DNA of 64,000 nt from Apostichopus japonicus (taxonomy: Eukaryota > Echinodermata > Holothuroidea > Aspidochirotida > Stichopodidae): the NCBI RefSeq assembly GCF_037975245.1, contig NC_092582.1:23713577-23777576 (forward strand), given 5' to 3'. Within the stretch, counting starts at the first letter, position 1, and each line of letters starts with the position of its first letter. The notes beneath the pieces are model-generated. The model searched no databases. It was not told the origin of the DNA and saw only the letters and a list, made by a program, of their open reading frames with translations. A program made the translations under genes and the position numbers. Below are positions 38,931-50,040 of this stretch, in pieces.

Positions 38931-39293
38931 CAGTGGCGTAGGAAGGCACTTTTGAGGGGGGCTGAAGACTGATGGTCGGCCTGGGGGAGGGGTGTAAGGG
39001 GAGGGGGTGTCCCCCTCCCCTTTGGATTTTTTTGGCATTTCCAGGTGGCCTCAGATGCAATTTGGTGCAATATAGCACACTTCAACAACCACTCCATTTT
39101 GTAAATAATTTTGCATTTTCACCTGACCTTAGATGCAATTTGGTGCTCCAAATGAGAAAAATCTCATTTGGAAATGAAAAAGGGGTTTTTTGACTTGCGG
39201 AGCGGGGGGGGGGGGGCGGAATGATACTTCCGCCACCTCATATTTTTCACTGGGGGGCTGGCGCCCCCCAGCCCCCCGGTCCCTACGCCCTTG
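38931..39293. mobile_element. hAT-like MITE (cagtggcgtagg family)
   Basis: Ends cagtggcgtagg and ccctacgcccttg. A perfect 8-bp duplication ccactcca lies at 38923-38930 and 39294-39301. It contains two diverged internal copies of a block with cagatgcaatttggtgc and a G-run at about 39205-39217. It sits in or beside the dead LINE. Confidence 0.8.
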
Positions 39294-39813
39294 CCACTCC
39301 ATGCTGTATTTACAGATTAGTTACACACCACTGAAAATAGCAACGTTGATAAATAACTCCTAATAATGATTCATTGTCTCCATAGCAACTACTATACAGG
39401 AATAGAAATATTCTTAATCAAAATGGTTCATAGCAAAAATTTGAATAAACATTTAAGGACATTTTGTGGAATGCATGATAACCCCAAAGTTCTTGTTTTT
39501 CTATGTCTTAGTTCTGAAAACGGGTATTTGTAAGAACTAGCAAAAAGACAAAAACAGTTTTATTCTGATAAACAAAAACGCAGGAAAACCATGTAATGAC
39601 CGTCTGTTGCAAAATTTGTCTTCAATGGACGACGGAGGATAAATCTGTCAGAACATAGTCGGCTACAGATAACTACTGTATCTCTTGTTTACTAATTAAC
39701 TTGTCGGGAATAGCACTTTACCTATCAATATTGGAAAGAGCTTTGTCGCCATGCATACAAATGCAGCCTCATATGTACCACTGGCTCAGCCTCACAAAGA
39801 TTTATAAACGCGG

Positions 39814-41219
39814 TTATTTTATTTCCTCGCTACCAACTTTTAACTTCTTGATTGTCTTCGACCAAATGGCTTTATTGGAAGATGTCCTCCGATTAGATTT
39901 CAAGTTCCGAACTGGAACAGAGCAGGGCTTCTCCTTACAATTGCCAGTGACTTTTCGCCATTTTGTTCTGTAATGAAAGATACCGATGAAGATCGTTAAT
40001 GATGTCAATACAGGTTGACTCAAATCACGCAGACCCAGGCAAGGCATTATCTATAACAGGAACATATTCTGTTCTCCTGTCACAGAATTTGTGAACAAGA
40101 AATATGACATTATAGCTTGTTTCCAAACAGTCATGCAGTAATTTCTATATAATAAACACTATCCTTTCATTGGCAGGTGCGCTACCTCGTAAAGTTCCGA
40201 GGGGCTTTAGTTGTTTAGCCCTCCCCCCTCCCCCCCCCCCCTCTCTCCACTGGCAAACAGATGATACAAAGAAATCCTAGTGTAAAAAATATAATAACAA
40301 AGTATGCAGTACAATCTAAAAAGTCGAATCATCTTCAACAATGTTTCAAAAGTTGCAAAACATTGCACCAGTTTCCCTCCTTTCACAAAACTCCTCAAAG
40401 GGAAGAGGATTCTTATGAAATGTTTTCAGTTTATGTCATACTATGAGTCACCTTTCAAGGTTTGATGAAGTAACGTAGTATTTTATTTACAGCAACAGTA
40501 CACTGGTTGTCTCGTTCTAAAAATTAACCGCCTCAGCCCCATCCCACCCCACCCCACTCTCACTCTAACCTCGCACCTCTCTATGTAAGACATACCATAG
40601 GTGAAATACCCCGAACCCCCACCCCCCCTCCCAAAAAATATGGTCTTTTGTCTATTAAAAATTAGTGCAAATGTCGTTGGCAAACTCATTATCTCTACAG
40701 GGCGATGTCAGATTTGGTATACCAAATCGGACATAGCGTTGTATGTGTGTGCGTGTGTGTGTATGTTTGTGTAAAAGTGATGGCGCTAGATTGAAATACC
40801 TTTCCTTACATCCTTGCTTATGTACAAATGCTTTACGCATACGAACCTTGCAAATTGTTTTGGGGTAACTATATAGTACATACTGATCCCACCTGGATGA
40901 TTCTGGTTTCAAACTAAAAATCTTATTAATCATACAATATATTTAGTCTTATCTTCCAGAGTAAAAGGGGGAATAGAGTAAGAAACAAAGACCAACCTTC
41001 TATTTTGAAACCATGTTTTGACTTGAGCCTCTTCAAGACCTAGTCTAGTTGCTAGCACACACCTCTCATGAAGACCCAGGTATTTCTTGGCACTGAAAAT
41101 TCTTTCTAAACCTGACGAAAAGTGGCATCAAATATAATATTATGTAATGCTATGACATACTCCAATTTTTTAGGATTATAGAGGTAATTTCCCATTAACA
41201 TTGTCACTAAATATGTATA

Positions 41220-41270
<51 letters not shown>

Positions 41271-41350
41271 CATATATATATTATATATATGTGTGTATGA
41301 TCTTGGACAGTAGTTTAGTATTGATTTATATATATATACTGTATATATAG

Positions 41351-41395
<45 letters not shown>

Positions 41396-41619
41396 ATATG
41401 TCACCAAAAACAGAACTAGTATTGTTCGATACAGGTGACAAACGCCTACAGTGGAATTACGACCTTCCTTACCGGTTTCGAACCTCTGTACATACAATCA
41501 GCCTCCATAGCCTAGTGGTTAGGGTGTCCGCGTACAGAGCGGAAGGCCCGTGGTTCGAATCCCGGTGGAAGCTGAAAGTTTTTTCACTGTTCTTGATTTT
41601 TCGACTCATTACGATTTTC

Positions 41620-41693
<74 letters not shown>

Positions 41694-43503
41694 CAATACT
41701 GAACTACTTTCCAAGATCATGTCATAAGGAACGCTCAAGCAAACTGAGCAGTGACGACTGTGTTTCATCAGGAGTATTATAGACATTGGGAATGGTTGCG
41801 AGCCACCTGCATGTTATCTACTGGGTACGTTACCGGCACATTGATATAGGCATTTGAAAATAATATCCTAGCTTGAAAAGGTATATGTGGAAGGACTAAA
41901 CTCACTTGCCAATTGTTCCCCTTGAAATATGGTGCGTTTACGTCTTGGTAAGAGAGGACCAGTGGGAAGTGTCCCTGGTAAAGGAGTGGAGCCACGAATC
42001 GAAGAGGACGGAAATGTAAGACAATTACACCATCTTGAAGGATGAACTGGATTACATACATATTCACGATCAGATAAAATACGTCTTGAATCAAATGAAG
42101 TAGTTTTTCGGTGATCTTCATTTAAAGTCCAAGAGTTGTTTTGCCATCCTAATGAAGACACGAACGAAAGTAAAATCATTTATTTTACATATGATTCTAC
42201 ACGTGAAACAACCAAGAATATTAACTCGTATGTTCCAAGTGTTATTTTTCAAACCTGTTACGTTATATAACCTCCCTCTTGATTGATAGGTCATACAATA
42301 CTTTATACATGAATCGTAGTTACAACAAATTTTCTAAGATATTTGTAATGATAAACTTTTGTTTTAATTATGTAATAGTTCACTCATATTTTTGGGATTA
42401 TGGTTTGTATATTATCACCGATATAACTGATTTAAAACAACATGAATAAGTAAAATATAACTGCGAAAATACATGAATATTTGACGAAAAATGATATGTT
42501 ATTGTTGTTCTATTTCCTGCTCAGTAATTACATAACAAACATTAAGCAACCTTTGTCTAGTCAAGTGAGCAATGTTCGCATGACTACGAGGTCTAATTTT
42601 AATGAAGTATCTGTTTTTAAATTTCCCCGAAAAATCACAACAGTCGTTTATGTTTAGGCATTTGACGTATAGCTATGCGGTAAAACCCGCCGTTTTTTTA
42701 AACAATATTCTTAGTCTATTTATATATAAAATTATAGTCAAGTTACGTGAGCAATGTTCAAGATTTTGCTTTTAATTTCAGTGGTGCAACCCGCCTTTTC
42801 ATGTACCAAGTAAATTGTTTTTATGTTCCAGCGTTCAAAACTTAAAGGAGAAGCATCGTCTGGCGGCGGGCGGTGCGGCTGCGCCATCTGGCTCATAGGC
42901 ATATGTATATAGCGTTAGCTAACATGTTTAACAACTCCCAACAATCCTTGCCCCCTTGGAATAGATATGGATTTGAAAGTGCCCAAATAGCTGTTAATTA
43001 TCTACTTCTTTCGGTATCGTTTTTGTAGGCTTATTTCAAACTAATTGCACAAAGTGTTGACACTGGAACTAATGTGGATATTAGGGCACGTTAAAAACTT
43101 CAATATATCATCTCCAGTACTGGAAACGTAAGATAAACTAAAACTGGAAACATCAAGGGTATCTTGTTGTTCTATACACACATAGATCAATCATTCTCCT
43201 TCTATATATGTGCGAAGGACCATTATTACACATGTGATCTTTTCCTACATTAGAATACAAATTTTGGAATGTTTCTTCATAATATATACCACTGATGGTC
43301 GATAACTATTGCTTCTCATCTGAGATACAACCGACATGTAAGCGGTAAGCAGAAAACCATTCTATTAATTCAAAATCCTTACCTGTGTTACTGTTTGAAT
43401 AAAAATCATCGGTGCATTTATTGTTCGTGTGGCCCTTGTCGTGTGAACTGGTTTCCGATTCCAAAATATCACGAATAAAAAACGACTTTCCTCTTGTTGA
43501 CAT
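39814..43503 (-). CDS. ANTP-class homeobox transcription factor with eh1 motif
   Basis: A complete four-exon gene, 210 codons. Exons: 43503-43383 (ATG), 42148-41906, 41111-40997 and 39967-39814 (stop TAA). All introns are GT-AG with matching phases (1, 1, 2). Residues 7-14 (SFFIRDIL) form an eh1/TN-type repressor motif, which in such proteins recruits Groucho/TLE. The homeodomain spans about residues 108-167, starting [14 protein letters not shown]. The third helix reads [15 protein letters not shown], with the invariant L16, F20, W48, F49, N51 and R53 present and T47, Q50. Two introns split the homeodomain. After it comes a short basic tail ending GSEEIK. T47 and the eh1 motif point to NK-like/BarH-like families, but the homeodomain is divergent and no orthologue is claimed. 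TTTATT at 39559-39564 is a possible minus-strand poly(A) signal. Intron 2 holds the 41298-41722 palindromic element. Confidence 0.85.
41298..41722. mobile_element. Palindromic (foldback-like) element with TA arrays and tRNA-like core
   Basis: The left arm at about 41298-41329 (tgatcttggacagtagttta, then gtattga) is the inverted complement of the right arm at about 41691-41721 (tcaatactgaactactttcc, then aagatcat). TA arrays lie inside both arms, and a tRNA-like sequence at 41501-41572 lies between them. It is contained in intron 2 of the homeobox gene. Confidence 0.6.
41501..41572 (+). ncRNA. tRNA-like / SINE-head sequence with A and B boxes
   Basis: A-box tagcctagtgg (41508-41518) and B-box ggttcgaatcc are perfect pol III promoter boxes. 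Ends gcctcca and tggaagc pair except at one position. An anticodon stem tccgc/gcgga encloses gtacaga (anticodon position ACA). The T stem is poor, so this is probably a tRNA-derived SINE head rather than a working tRNA. It is followed by ttgatttttcgactcatt and TA repeats. A similar tail occurs at 51781. Confidence 0.55.
42834..42898 (+). CDS. Candidate terminal exon in the homeobox intron, opposite strand
   Basis: Acceptor gtttttatgttccag precedes a GC-rich stretch that reads [18 protein letters not shown] and stops soon after. The other strand has a 52-codon ATG frame over the same block ([12 protein letters not shown] onward), so the coding direction is uncertain. The GC content contrasts with the AT-rich surroundings. 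Confidence 0.2.
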
Positions 43504-44338
43504 GTTAATAACCTCTGTTTTTTTTTAAATTTCAAACAGTCCCATAAATATAAAGTCACAATTCCCCAGAATAATATGCAAAAATTCAATATCCTTTCAT
43601 GTGTAAATCTATACAAATTATTTGTTGGTATACAGTAGAAGGTATCTCAAATACTCAATGTTTAGAGAGAATAATACAGTGTCATTATTGATGAAAGAAT
43701 TTAAATAATTCCTCGGCCAGTACAAAGTTTGAATCCTCCAACAACGGCGGTAGAAGAATCTGATGATCATTGAAGCTGTTACCGTCATTTAAGAGAAATT
43801 TAAGTAATTTATGATTTAAGAACTGTTAAATGTAACCATTAACGTTATTAAGTGATCACTCACGTCAACATATATAAGAATATGTATATACGGATTGTGG
43901 AAATTTTAATGTTACTTTGTTTTTTCGAGTATTTCTTGATTACATTCTTACGCCACGTACAAGTAAACACTCCAGGTTTTGGAGAGCGAAACTAGGCGTG
44001 ACTTTTACTGATACTAGTAGTTGATTCATCAGGATATAGGCACAAATGCGGTATAATATAGAATAGCTGTTTGAAGAACAAAAAGGCCTGTCTAATGAGA
44101 ACTGACAGAATAATCAACTGCGGACGTGCATCTTAATATGAAGTGTATCCTGCTATATTATATGTTATATATTATATGTTTTATGTTTATATACAGAGAG
44201 AGAGATCTTTATTATAGGCTTCGTATCAACTGTGATATGTTATATATTACATGTTCTATGTTATATATTACATGTTCTATGTTATATATTATATGTTCTA
44301 TGCTATATATATAGAGAGAGAGAGCTTTATTAGGCTTC

Positions 44339-44494
44339 GTATGTATGTATGTATGTATGTATGTATGTATGTATGTATGTATGTCTGTATGTATGTATGT
44401 ATGTATGTATGTATGTATGTATGTATGTATGTATGTATGTATGTATGTATGTATGTATGTATGTATGTATGTATGTATGTATGTATGTATGTAT
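44339..44494. repeat. (GTAT)n microsatellite, about 155 bp
   Basis: Almost pure GTAT on the plus strand with one ctgt interruption. It forms the 3' tail (ATAC)n of the minus-strand SINE. The open frames of about 98-125 codons here are repeat artefacts. Confidence 0.9.
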
Positions 44495-44724
44495 ATGTGA
44501 TCTTCCCGCAAGCAGGAACTCGCGAAAGAAGCCATGGAGGCTTTTAGACTCGCAAGCTGACCGAAGCCAATCTCTCGGCACACATCCATTTAACGTCCAT
44601 GTCGGGAAGTTGTTATTGAACAACATCCTTGCCAGACGACACACATTGCTGTCGGCGGGGAATCGAACCGGGGATCTTATGACTGGGAGACGCCGGCGTT
44701 AACCACTAGGCTATACACTCCGCC
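44495..44724 (-). mobile_element. tRNA-derived SINE
   Basis: Read on the minus strand: A-box tagcctagtgg (44713-44703) and B-box ggttcgattcc (44669-44659), then a tRNA-unrelated body of about 150 bp, then the (ATAC)n tail. Flanks cttcgtat and ctccgtat suggest a short target duplication inside the 139-bp array. The A-box is the same as that of the 41501 sequence. Confidence 0.75.
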
Positions 44725-45179
44725 TCCGTATCAATTGTGATATGTTATATGTTATATATCATATATTATATGTTATATATCATGTAATGTATGTTATATG
44801 TTATATGTTATATATTATATGTTCTATGTTATATGTACATATACAGAGAGAGCTTTATTAGGCTTCGAATCAACTGTGACATGTTATATGTTATATATCA
44901 TATATTATATGTTATATATCATGTAATGTATGTTATATGTTATATGTTATATATTATATGTTCTATGTTATATGTACATATACAGAGAGAGCTTTATTAG
45001 GCTTCGAATCAACTGTGATATGTTATATGTTATATATCATATATTATATGTTATATATCATGTAATGTATGTTATATGTTACATATTATATGTTCTATGT
45101 TATTTGTTTATATATACAGAGAGAGCTTTATTACGCTTCGTATCAATTGTGAAACGTTTGTCACTACCACTTCTTTAGA

Positions 45180-47930
45180 GGCGATGAACAGACTTACTTC
45201 CTGAATAATACAATAAAGCATTAATTAAGTCTTTCAATAATTATCAACATATCAAACTGAATAGCAACATGTGTAGTATGCCAAGAAAATACAGTACCTG
45301 CTCTGTGATGATTTTACAGCCACAGCTAAATTCTATAATATTCTGTCAAGGCTGGAATTTATGGTCTTTATCTTTGTGTATGTTAACATTGATAGTGAAG
45401 AGGCAATATCCTTAGCAGAAACGTCTGAAAATCCATAAAAGTTTATCCCCCTACCAAAATCATTTGGGGGTGATTTGAAATTTGGCCAAATTTAAAGGCA
45501 TTCAGGAGGATGGGTGAAGAGAAGGGAAAGATGCACGGCTCTGCGGTTCATCTGCTGACCTACTTTCCGCCGCTGCTCTGTGGACATTCACGCGACAGCG
45601 GATAGCGTCAGGGACTGTTCCATTATACATAAGGGGGTTACTGCTAATGTACTATGCCTAGGTACTAGGCCGAACCCCCACTACGACTTGTACTTGAATT
45701 AGCCAATAGGCTCCAGTATCAGTACTAGTATCCTATACGCAGCTAGTATAAGCCTAACACTGTAAGGCTAAATTGCGTGTTAAACAGTGCAGAACTATAG
45801 TCTTTAGAACAACTTCATACCCCACATACTGTGGTTTGGTACGTTCCAACTAAGTCGTTTCACCGTTGTTTCGCGTGGTCAGAAACAGGTATCAAAAGAT
45901 ACAGAAAAGTCACTTAGAGGTATTATTTTCAACCGAAATTACAATTAATTGAATATATAAAGTCTTTTGAAAGTTACTGAGAAGTATTTTGAGTTGAATC
46001 TAACAATAACTCAGGAAGACAACAACAACACTTCTTGACTGCACATTCACCAACGTGTGCTGAGGACAGTGTTGTGACGTCATTTCGATTGAGAACAAAG
46101 GGAAACAAAAGGAAAGATCACTCCCATATCCCTGATTTCGTTTTAGTTTGCAATTTGGCGTAAGGTTCTCATTGGTCAATTTAGTTAAGAATCGGTAGAA
46201 AACGTGATGAATATTCATAGTTTAATTCACCGTTTGAACTGGGATTATAGGACTTCGCATACAAAAGTTACGGTGCCAAATAACCCCCACAGTGCGGAAA
46301 AACTAAGGTTTTCAAGTTGTACTCTCATTGAAAATGTACTAAAATCTCTTCTTTTTTCATTTCAAATTGGCGTAAGGTTACCGCAATATATATGGATTAA
46401 GGCATACACCACCAGGAGGCTAACCGTTTAAGCTTTCAAAATGTGGATGGTCCAAAATGATTGACTAAATGCACATGAAGATACAGGTCAAAATACATAC
46501 AAAATGGCTCTTGCGCTACACAGTTAAGGACCCTCTCGGAGTGCGTGAGCGCTGTGTTCCGTTATGTAATAGAGACCAACCAAAAAAAAAAAAAACCAAC
46601 AATTGAGGCATATAGTTCGATGTTTGTCGCAATACAGTCATTAAACTTATAAAGCAGTATTTTGTTATTATGTTAAATGACTTTGTTATTAACGTTTCAA
46701 TTCTTTACAACAAACGATATTTACCCAAATTTAATATAATTTTCAATATTTTCACTGACAATCCATTTATTGGCCTCATTTCATCATTCCTGATGCGATT
46801 CTCTTGTAACGCAGCAGCAAATGTACCGTGACTGTACCACAAAAATATTCGGTTTAAATTCAGTTTTTATTCAGTTTAAATTCTAGGAAAATCTTAGGGA
46901 TTATAGTACACTTTGTCAGTTACAAGTTCTCGGCACAACTGTTTTCCTTATAGAAGATATATATATATATGCATCACATCGTTTATGAGCATTTGAAATG
47001 AACATAACAAATCATCCAGCTGATTTTCGTTTGTTTAACTAAGATAATACACTCGACTTGTATATGAATCAATCCTTTATGTGCATTTGGAATGACCATA
47101 ACAAATCATCATTGTCATTATTAACTTACGATATCCTAACAAATTCTGACTTTAATGTCAGAGTTGAGGTTTGGAGAGACTCCTTCAAAAGTGATATAAA
47201 CCAATATAAGCTTATTGTTTGTAAATAACTGTCGATTTTTGGGAGAGAAATTTTACTTATAGTGATTCATAAACTAACTAGTCATATATGCGTTACATTA
47301 ATACCCAACAGTCACGTGCAACATAGGAAAAGCTGTGAAACGCGGGACAGAACAGCTTTTTTTTCTTACAATTCCACATTGCTCTGCAAAATCTATAGAA
47401 ACAATTAGTAGTAATCAAAATCATCGATCAATTGATTCGATTCGGACATTCTAAAGTGTTCACGGTATGAATATTAATGAGCGACTACTTCCTGAATTTA
47501 ATTCGATTTCAACATGCTACATTTTATTAATTATTCCCGAGTACAAAAGCGAATTCCTTACGTTTATTACATTATCTGAACCATATACTAGTCCGATGAA
47601 TTCTATGCTAACAAATTGTTATTAAATTACAGTATGGCGTACACGAATCCACAGCAGGAACTGTCTTTCCTTGAAATCTGGAGCGGAAAAGGCTAAGCCA
47701 TCAGCAATTATTCTATTCTTTTAAATTGAGTTGAATAAATAGATAACGAAAAGGTGTTACTCGCTGAGTAGACTGCCATTCGGTAAAGAGTAGTTGGTAC
47801 CCCAAACTTTCCGAAAAATCATGAAAAATCTGTAAAGGGATAAAAACAAAAATTTGAGACTTATTTATGAAGGTCAAACACCACTTGCAAGAACTTGTTT
47901 CTACCCGTATTCACACAGACAACTGAGAGA
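45180..47930. other. Region without a supported gene
   Basis: AT-rich, with a slightly GC-richer patch at about 45510-45620. It should contain the missing third exon of the minus-strand MIF-like gene if that gene is intact, but no convincing exon was found. Confidence 0.35.
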
Positions 47931-47935
47931 ACTGA

Positions 47936-48183
47936 GAAATGACCCTTTCCGGGCCTTGCTTATTTGCAAATAAACGAAGAATAAATAGCCGTTAGAGCAT
48001 TTTGTCCTAACATTACACACACAAAAAATGTGACAAATGTCAATAGGTAGATGAGAGCGCAATAAAAAAGTCAATAATAGCGAATAAGTTCAAAGTGGTA
48101 AAAAGCTGAAAAGGGCGCCAGCAGTCCATTTGAGTCCCTCAGGGGGCATCCGCCCCCTCCCCTGACTGTATGGACGCTCCGCC
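47936..48183. mobile_element. 5'-truncated MITE, relative of the 16248 element
   Basis: Matches the right two-thirds of the 16248-16636 element, from gaaatgaccctttccgggcc through gagagcgcaataaaaaagtc to tgtatggacgctccgcca. It lacks the left end and the last three bases of the right end. Confidence 0.8.
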
Positions 48184-48279
48184 ATAAACAAATTCAGTAA
48201 TTTAAAAATAATATAACAATTAATATACATAAACGTGTGCGTAAATTTTGTGTGTATTTGATTTCTTTTTCTTTTTTAG

Positions 48280-48425
48280 GAATTCAAACACACATTTATT
48301 TGTCCGAAGGAGGGCTTTCTCTTGCGCAACCAGCTGAGGAAAACAACGTGCAATCCCATTACCGATTAGAGAGAGGTCTCCCAGTAACCCTCACCCAAGT
48401 TGCGAAACCAACGAGCATGGATTAA
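48280..48425 (+). CDS. Candidate terminal exon, unassigned
   Basis: A strong acceptor (gatttctttttcttttttag) is followed by 47 open codons reading IQTHIYLSEGGLSLAQPAEE and ending VAKPTSMD, then TAA at 48423-48425. It needs a phase-1 upstream exon. The candidate exon at 34480-34520 has that phase, but the intron would be 14 kb and cross the homeobox gene. No family is recognised. Confidence 0.35.
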
Positions 48426-49427
48426 ATTCCCATGATTCTACAGATACAGAATGAACTGGAGGATATTCTTTGAAAATACTACTATTAAGTTATTAATGGT
48501 TCAGATTTATTAATTAGAGAACAAAACTCGAAAGAGTATATAGCATGGCTTTCCCCTCAACTAACTGATTTAGTTGGAGTTTATTTCTAAAGAAAATGCA
48601 ACGAAGGAAATAGACTATCCCAGGTAAAATACCATTAAAAAAAGTTGATTGCTGAAATGAGCTATGAAAATAGAAATGGAAACTATGCATTGCACTTATG
48701 GAAATAATCAACTAAGCATCGGGATTCACCAACAGCCGAATTTAAGTTTAAGTTCAGTTTAAGTTGATTAACATCCAGTATGGATACATGAAAGTACATA
48801 TTTATAAATAGGATATGAAAAAAAAGTAGTTAAGGGTGATACAGATTAAAATAACATGGATTATTTACAAATAATAAATAAAAAGTTAATGAAATAATTA
48901 CAGTGATTTTTGTGGAACAACACCCTGAATAAAGACGGCAGCCCTATCAACAAAATAATTTTGAAAACGTATACAGTTTGGAGTTTTGGCGTGATCGTCC
49001 TTTTTCTCAAATTATAAGTAGTCTGTTGAAGAAGTTACTTCAGCTCATTGTGTAGTAGGCGTTTCTCATCTCTATGATTTATTTTTATTTTTATGAAAAA
49101 AACATTTAAATTCTATCATGGCCGCATGGTTAACTTGGTTAATAAGGGAGTTAAAATCTAGGCTAAATGGTTTGGCACATTAACTCAAGGAGGCTCTAAT
49201 TCTTTTCTAATCCTTTACAAGTCAACAAAATGGTACCAGGCAGGAACAGCGTATATTATATGAGGTAAAATATAGGTAATAAAAAACTTCCATTCTTACG
49301 TCTAACTTAAAATATGGCATAATCAAAGATAAAGTAGAAATAACGGCCAAACTATAATTTGACGGCCTCTTTTAGCATAATTTTCTCAATTAAATTAAAC
49401 TGCGATTTAAGTATAAATCAATCTCAC

Positions 49428-50040
49428 CTTTCCTCTGGCACTGACGTTTCTTTAGAAATAAACTGACTGATTTGTTTATGTAACTTCCTTGTATACGCTT
49501 CGTCTTCTAACTTCTCGAATCCAAATACTTCTAAATAACCACACGGCGAAGAAGAACAGTCCCGGAACAAGCGGAGATCAGTTCGTATCCACACAGTAAC
49601 CTTTAAAAGGAAAAATAAACTCTTTGTTTTATAAAAGATGTTCACATCCACCTCGGCGACGTTAAAAATTCTAGCCACAGTGGCTATTTTAACATTCATC
49701 TTACCAAATGTTTACAAGACTTATGAGAAGAGCTCCTACTAACGTTAGTGCAGATTATTTAAACTGTTAACTGAAACATTTAAAAATATGTTAGATATTT
49801 CATATGGGGGCAATCTGATATGAAAATAAATATATAGGTACCACTATACACACTGTTGCCATACGGGATCTCGCTCAAAACAAATACCTCTCTTGGTGAA
49901 AAATTTAAACTTTTCCCTAACACATTATGCATTACCTCATGATCAACGTTAAACCATTCCTGAATATTTCTCACGAATTTCTTGTGAAAGTTCTCGTTGA
50001 ACACGTCTGAACCTACGCTGGTATGGACAACGCACCTCAT
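49428..50040 (-). CDS. MIF/DDT-family tautomerase-like protein lacking the catalytic proline (partial)
   Basis: Exon 1 50040-49936 (35 codons, MRCVVHTSVGSDVF onward, donor gatcatgag|gtaatg). Exon 2 49600-49428 (57 codons plus 2 nt, VTVWIRTDLRLF onward, donor gaaag|gtgaga). Intron phases 0 and 2 and exon sizes match the plus-strand MIF gene at 51462 and the usual three-exon MIF layout. The block CSSSPCGYLEVFGFEK corresponds to the MIF stretch that includes the first CXXC cysteine. MIF enzymes use Pro1, exposed after Met removal, as catalytic base; here residue 2 is Arg, so tautomerase activity should be lost. Exon 3 (about 20-40 codons) was not found, so the gene may be truncated or have a long intron. 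It is divergent from the other copy with 1.42 kb between start codons. Confidence 0.7.

Larger units (their letters stand above)
44218..45150. repeat. 139-bp tandem repeat array, interrupted by a SINE
   Basis: The unit contains gagagctttattaggcttcg, atcaactgtga and long ttatatgttatat stretches. Starts of ggcttcg at about 44218, 44862 and 45001 (spacing 139 for the last two), with an end at 45134. A unit is broken at about 44338 by the SINE and resumes at 44725. Short frames here are artefacts. Confidence 0.75.

Noticed and set aside
41501-41572. A functional tRNA gene
   Set aside because: A and B boxes and the anticodon stem are good, but the T stem is mismatched, the anticodon would be the rare ACA, and the flanks belong to a repeat. 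A SINE head is more likely.
43365-43616. Possible third exon of the minus-strand MIF-like gene (a frame reading [10 protein letters not shown])
   Set aside because: The same DNA in another frame is the first exon of the homeobox gene, with ATG, eh1 motif and a phase-matched donor. The MIF reading had no polypyrimidine acceptor.
44212-44702. Open frames of 98-125 codons with YVCM or THIH repeats
   Set aside because: They are translations of (GTAT)n and its complement.
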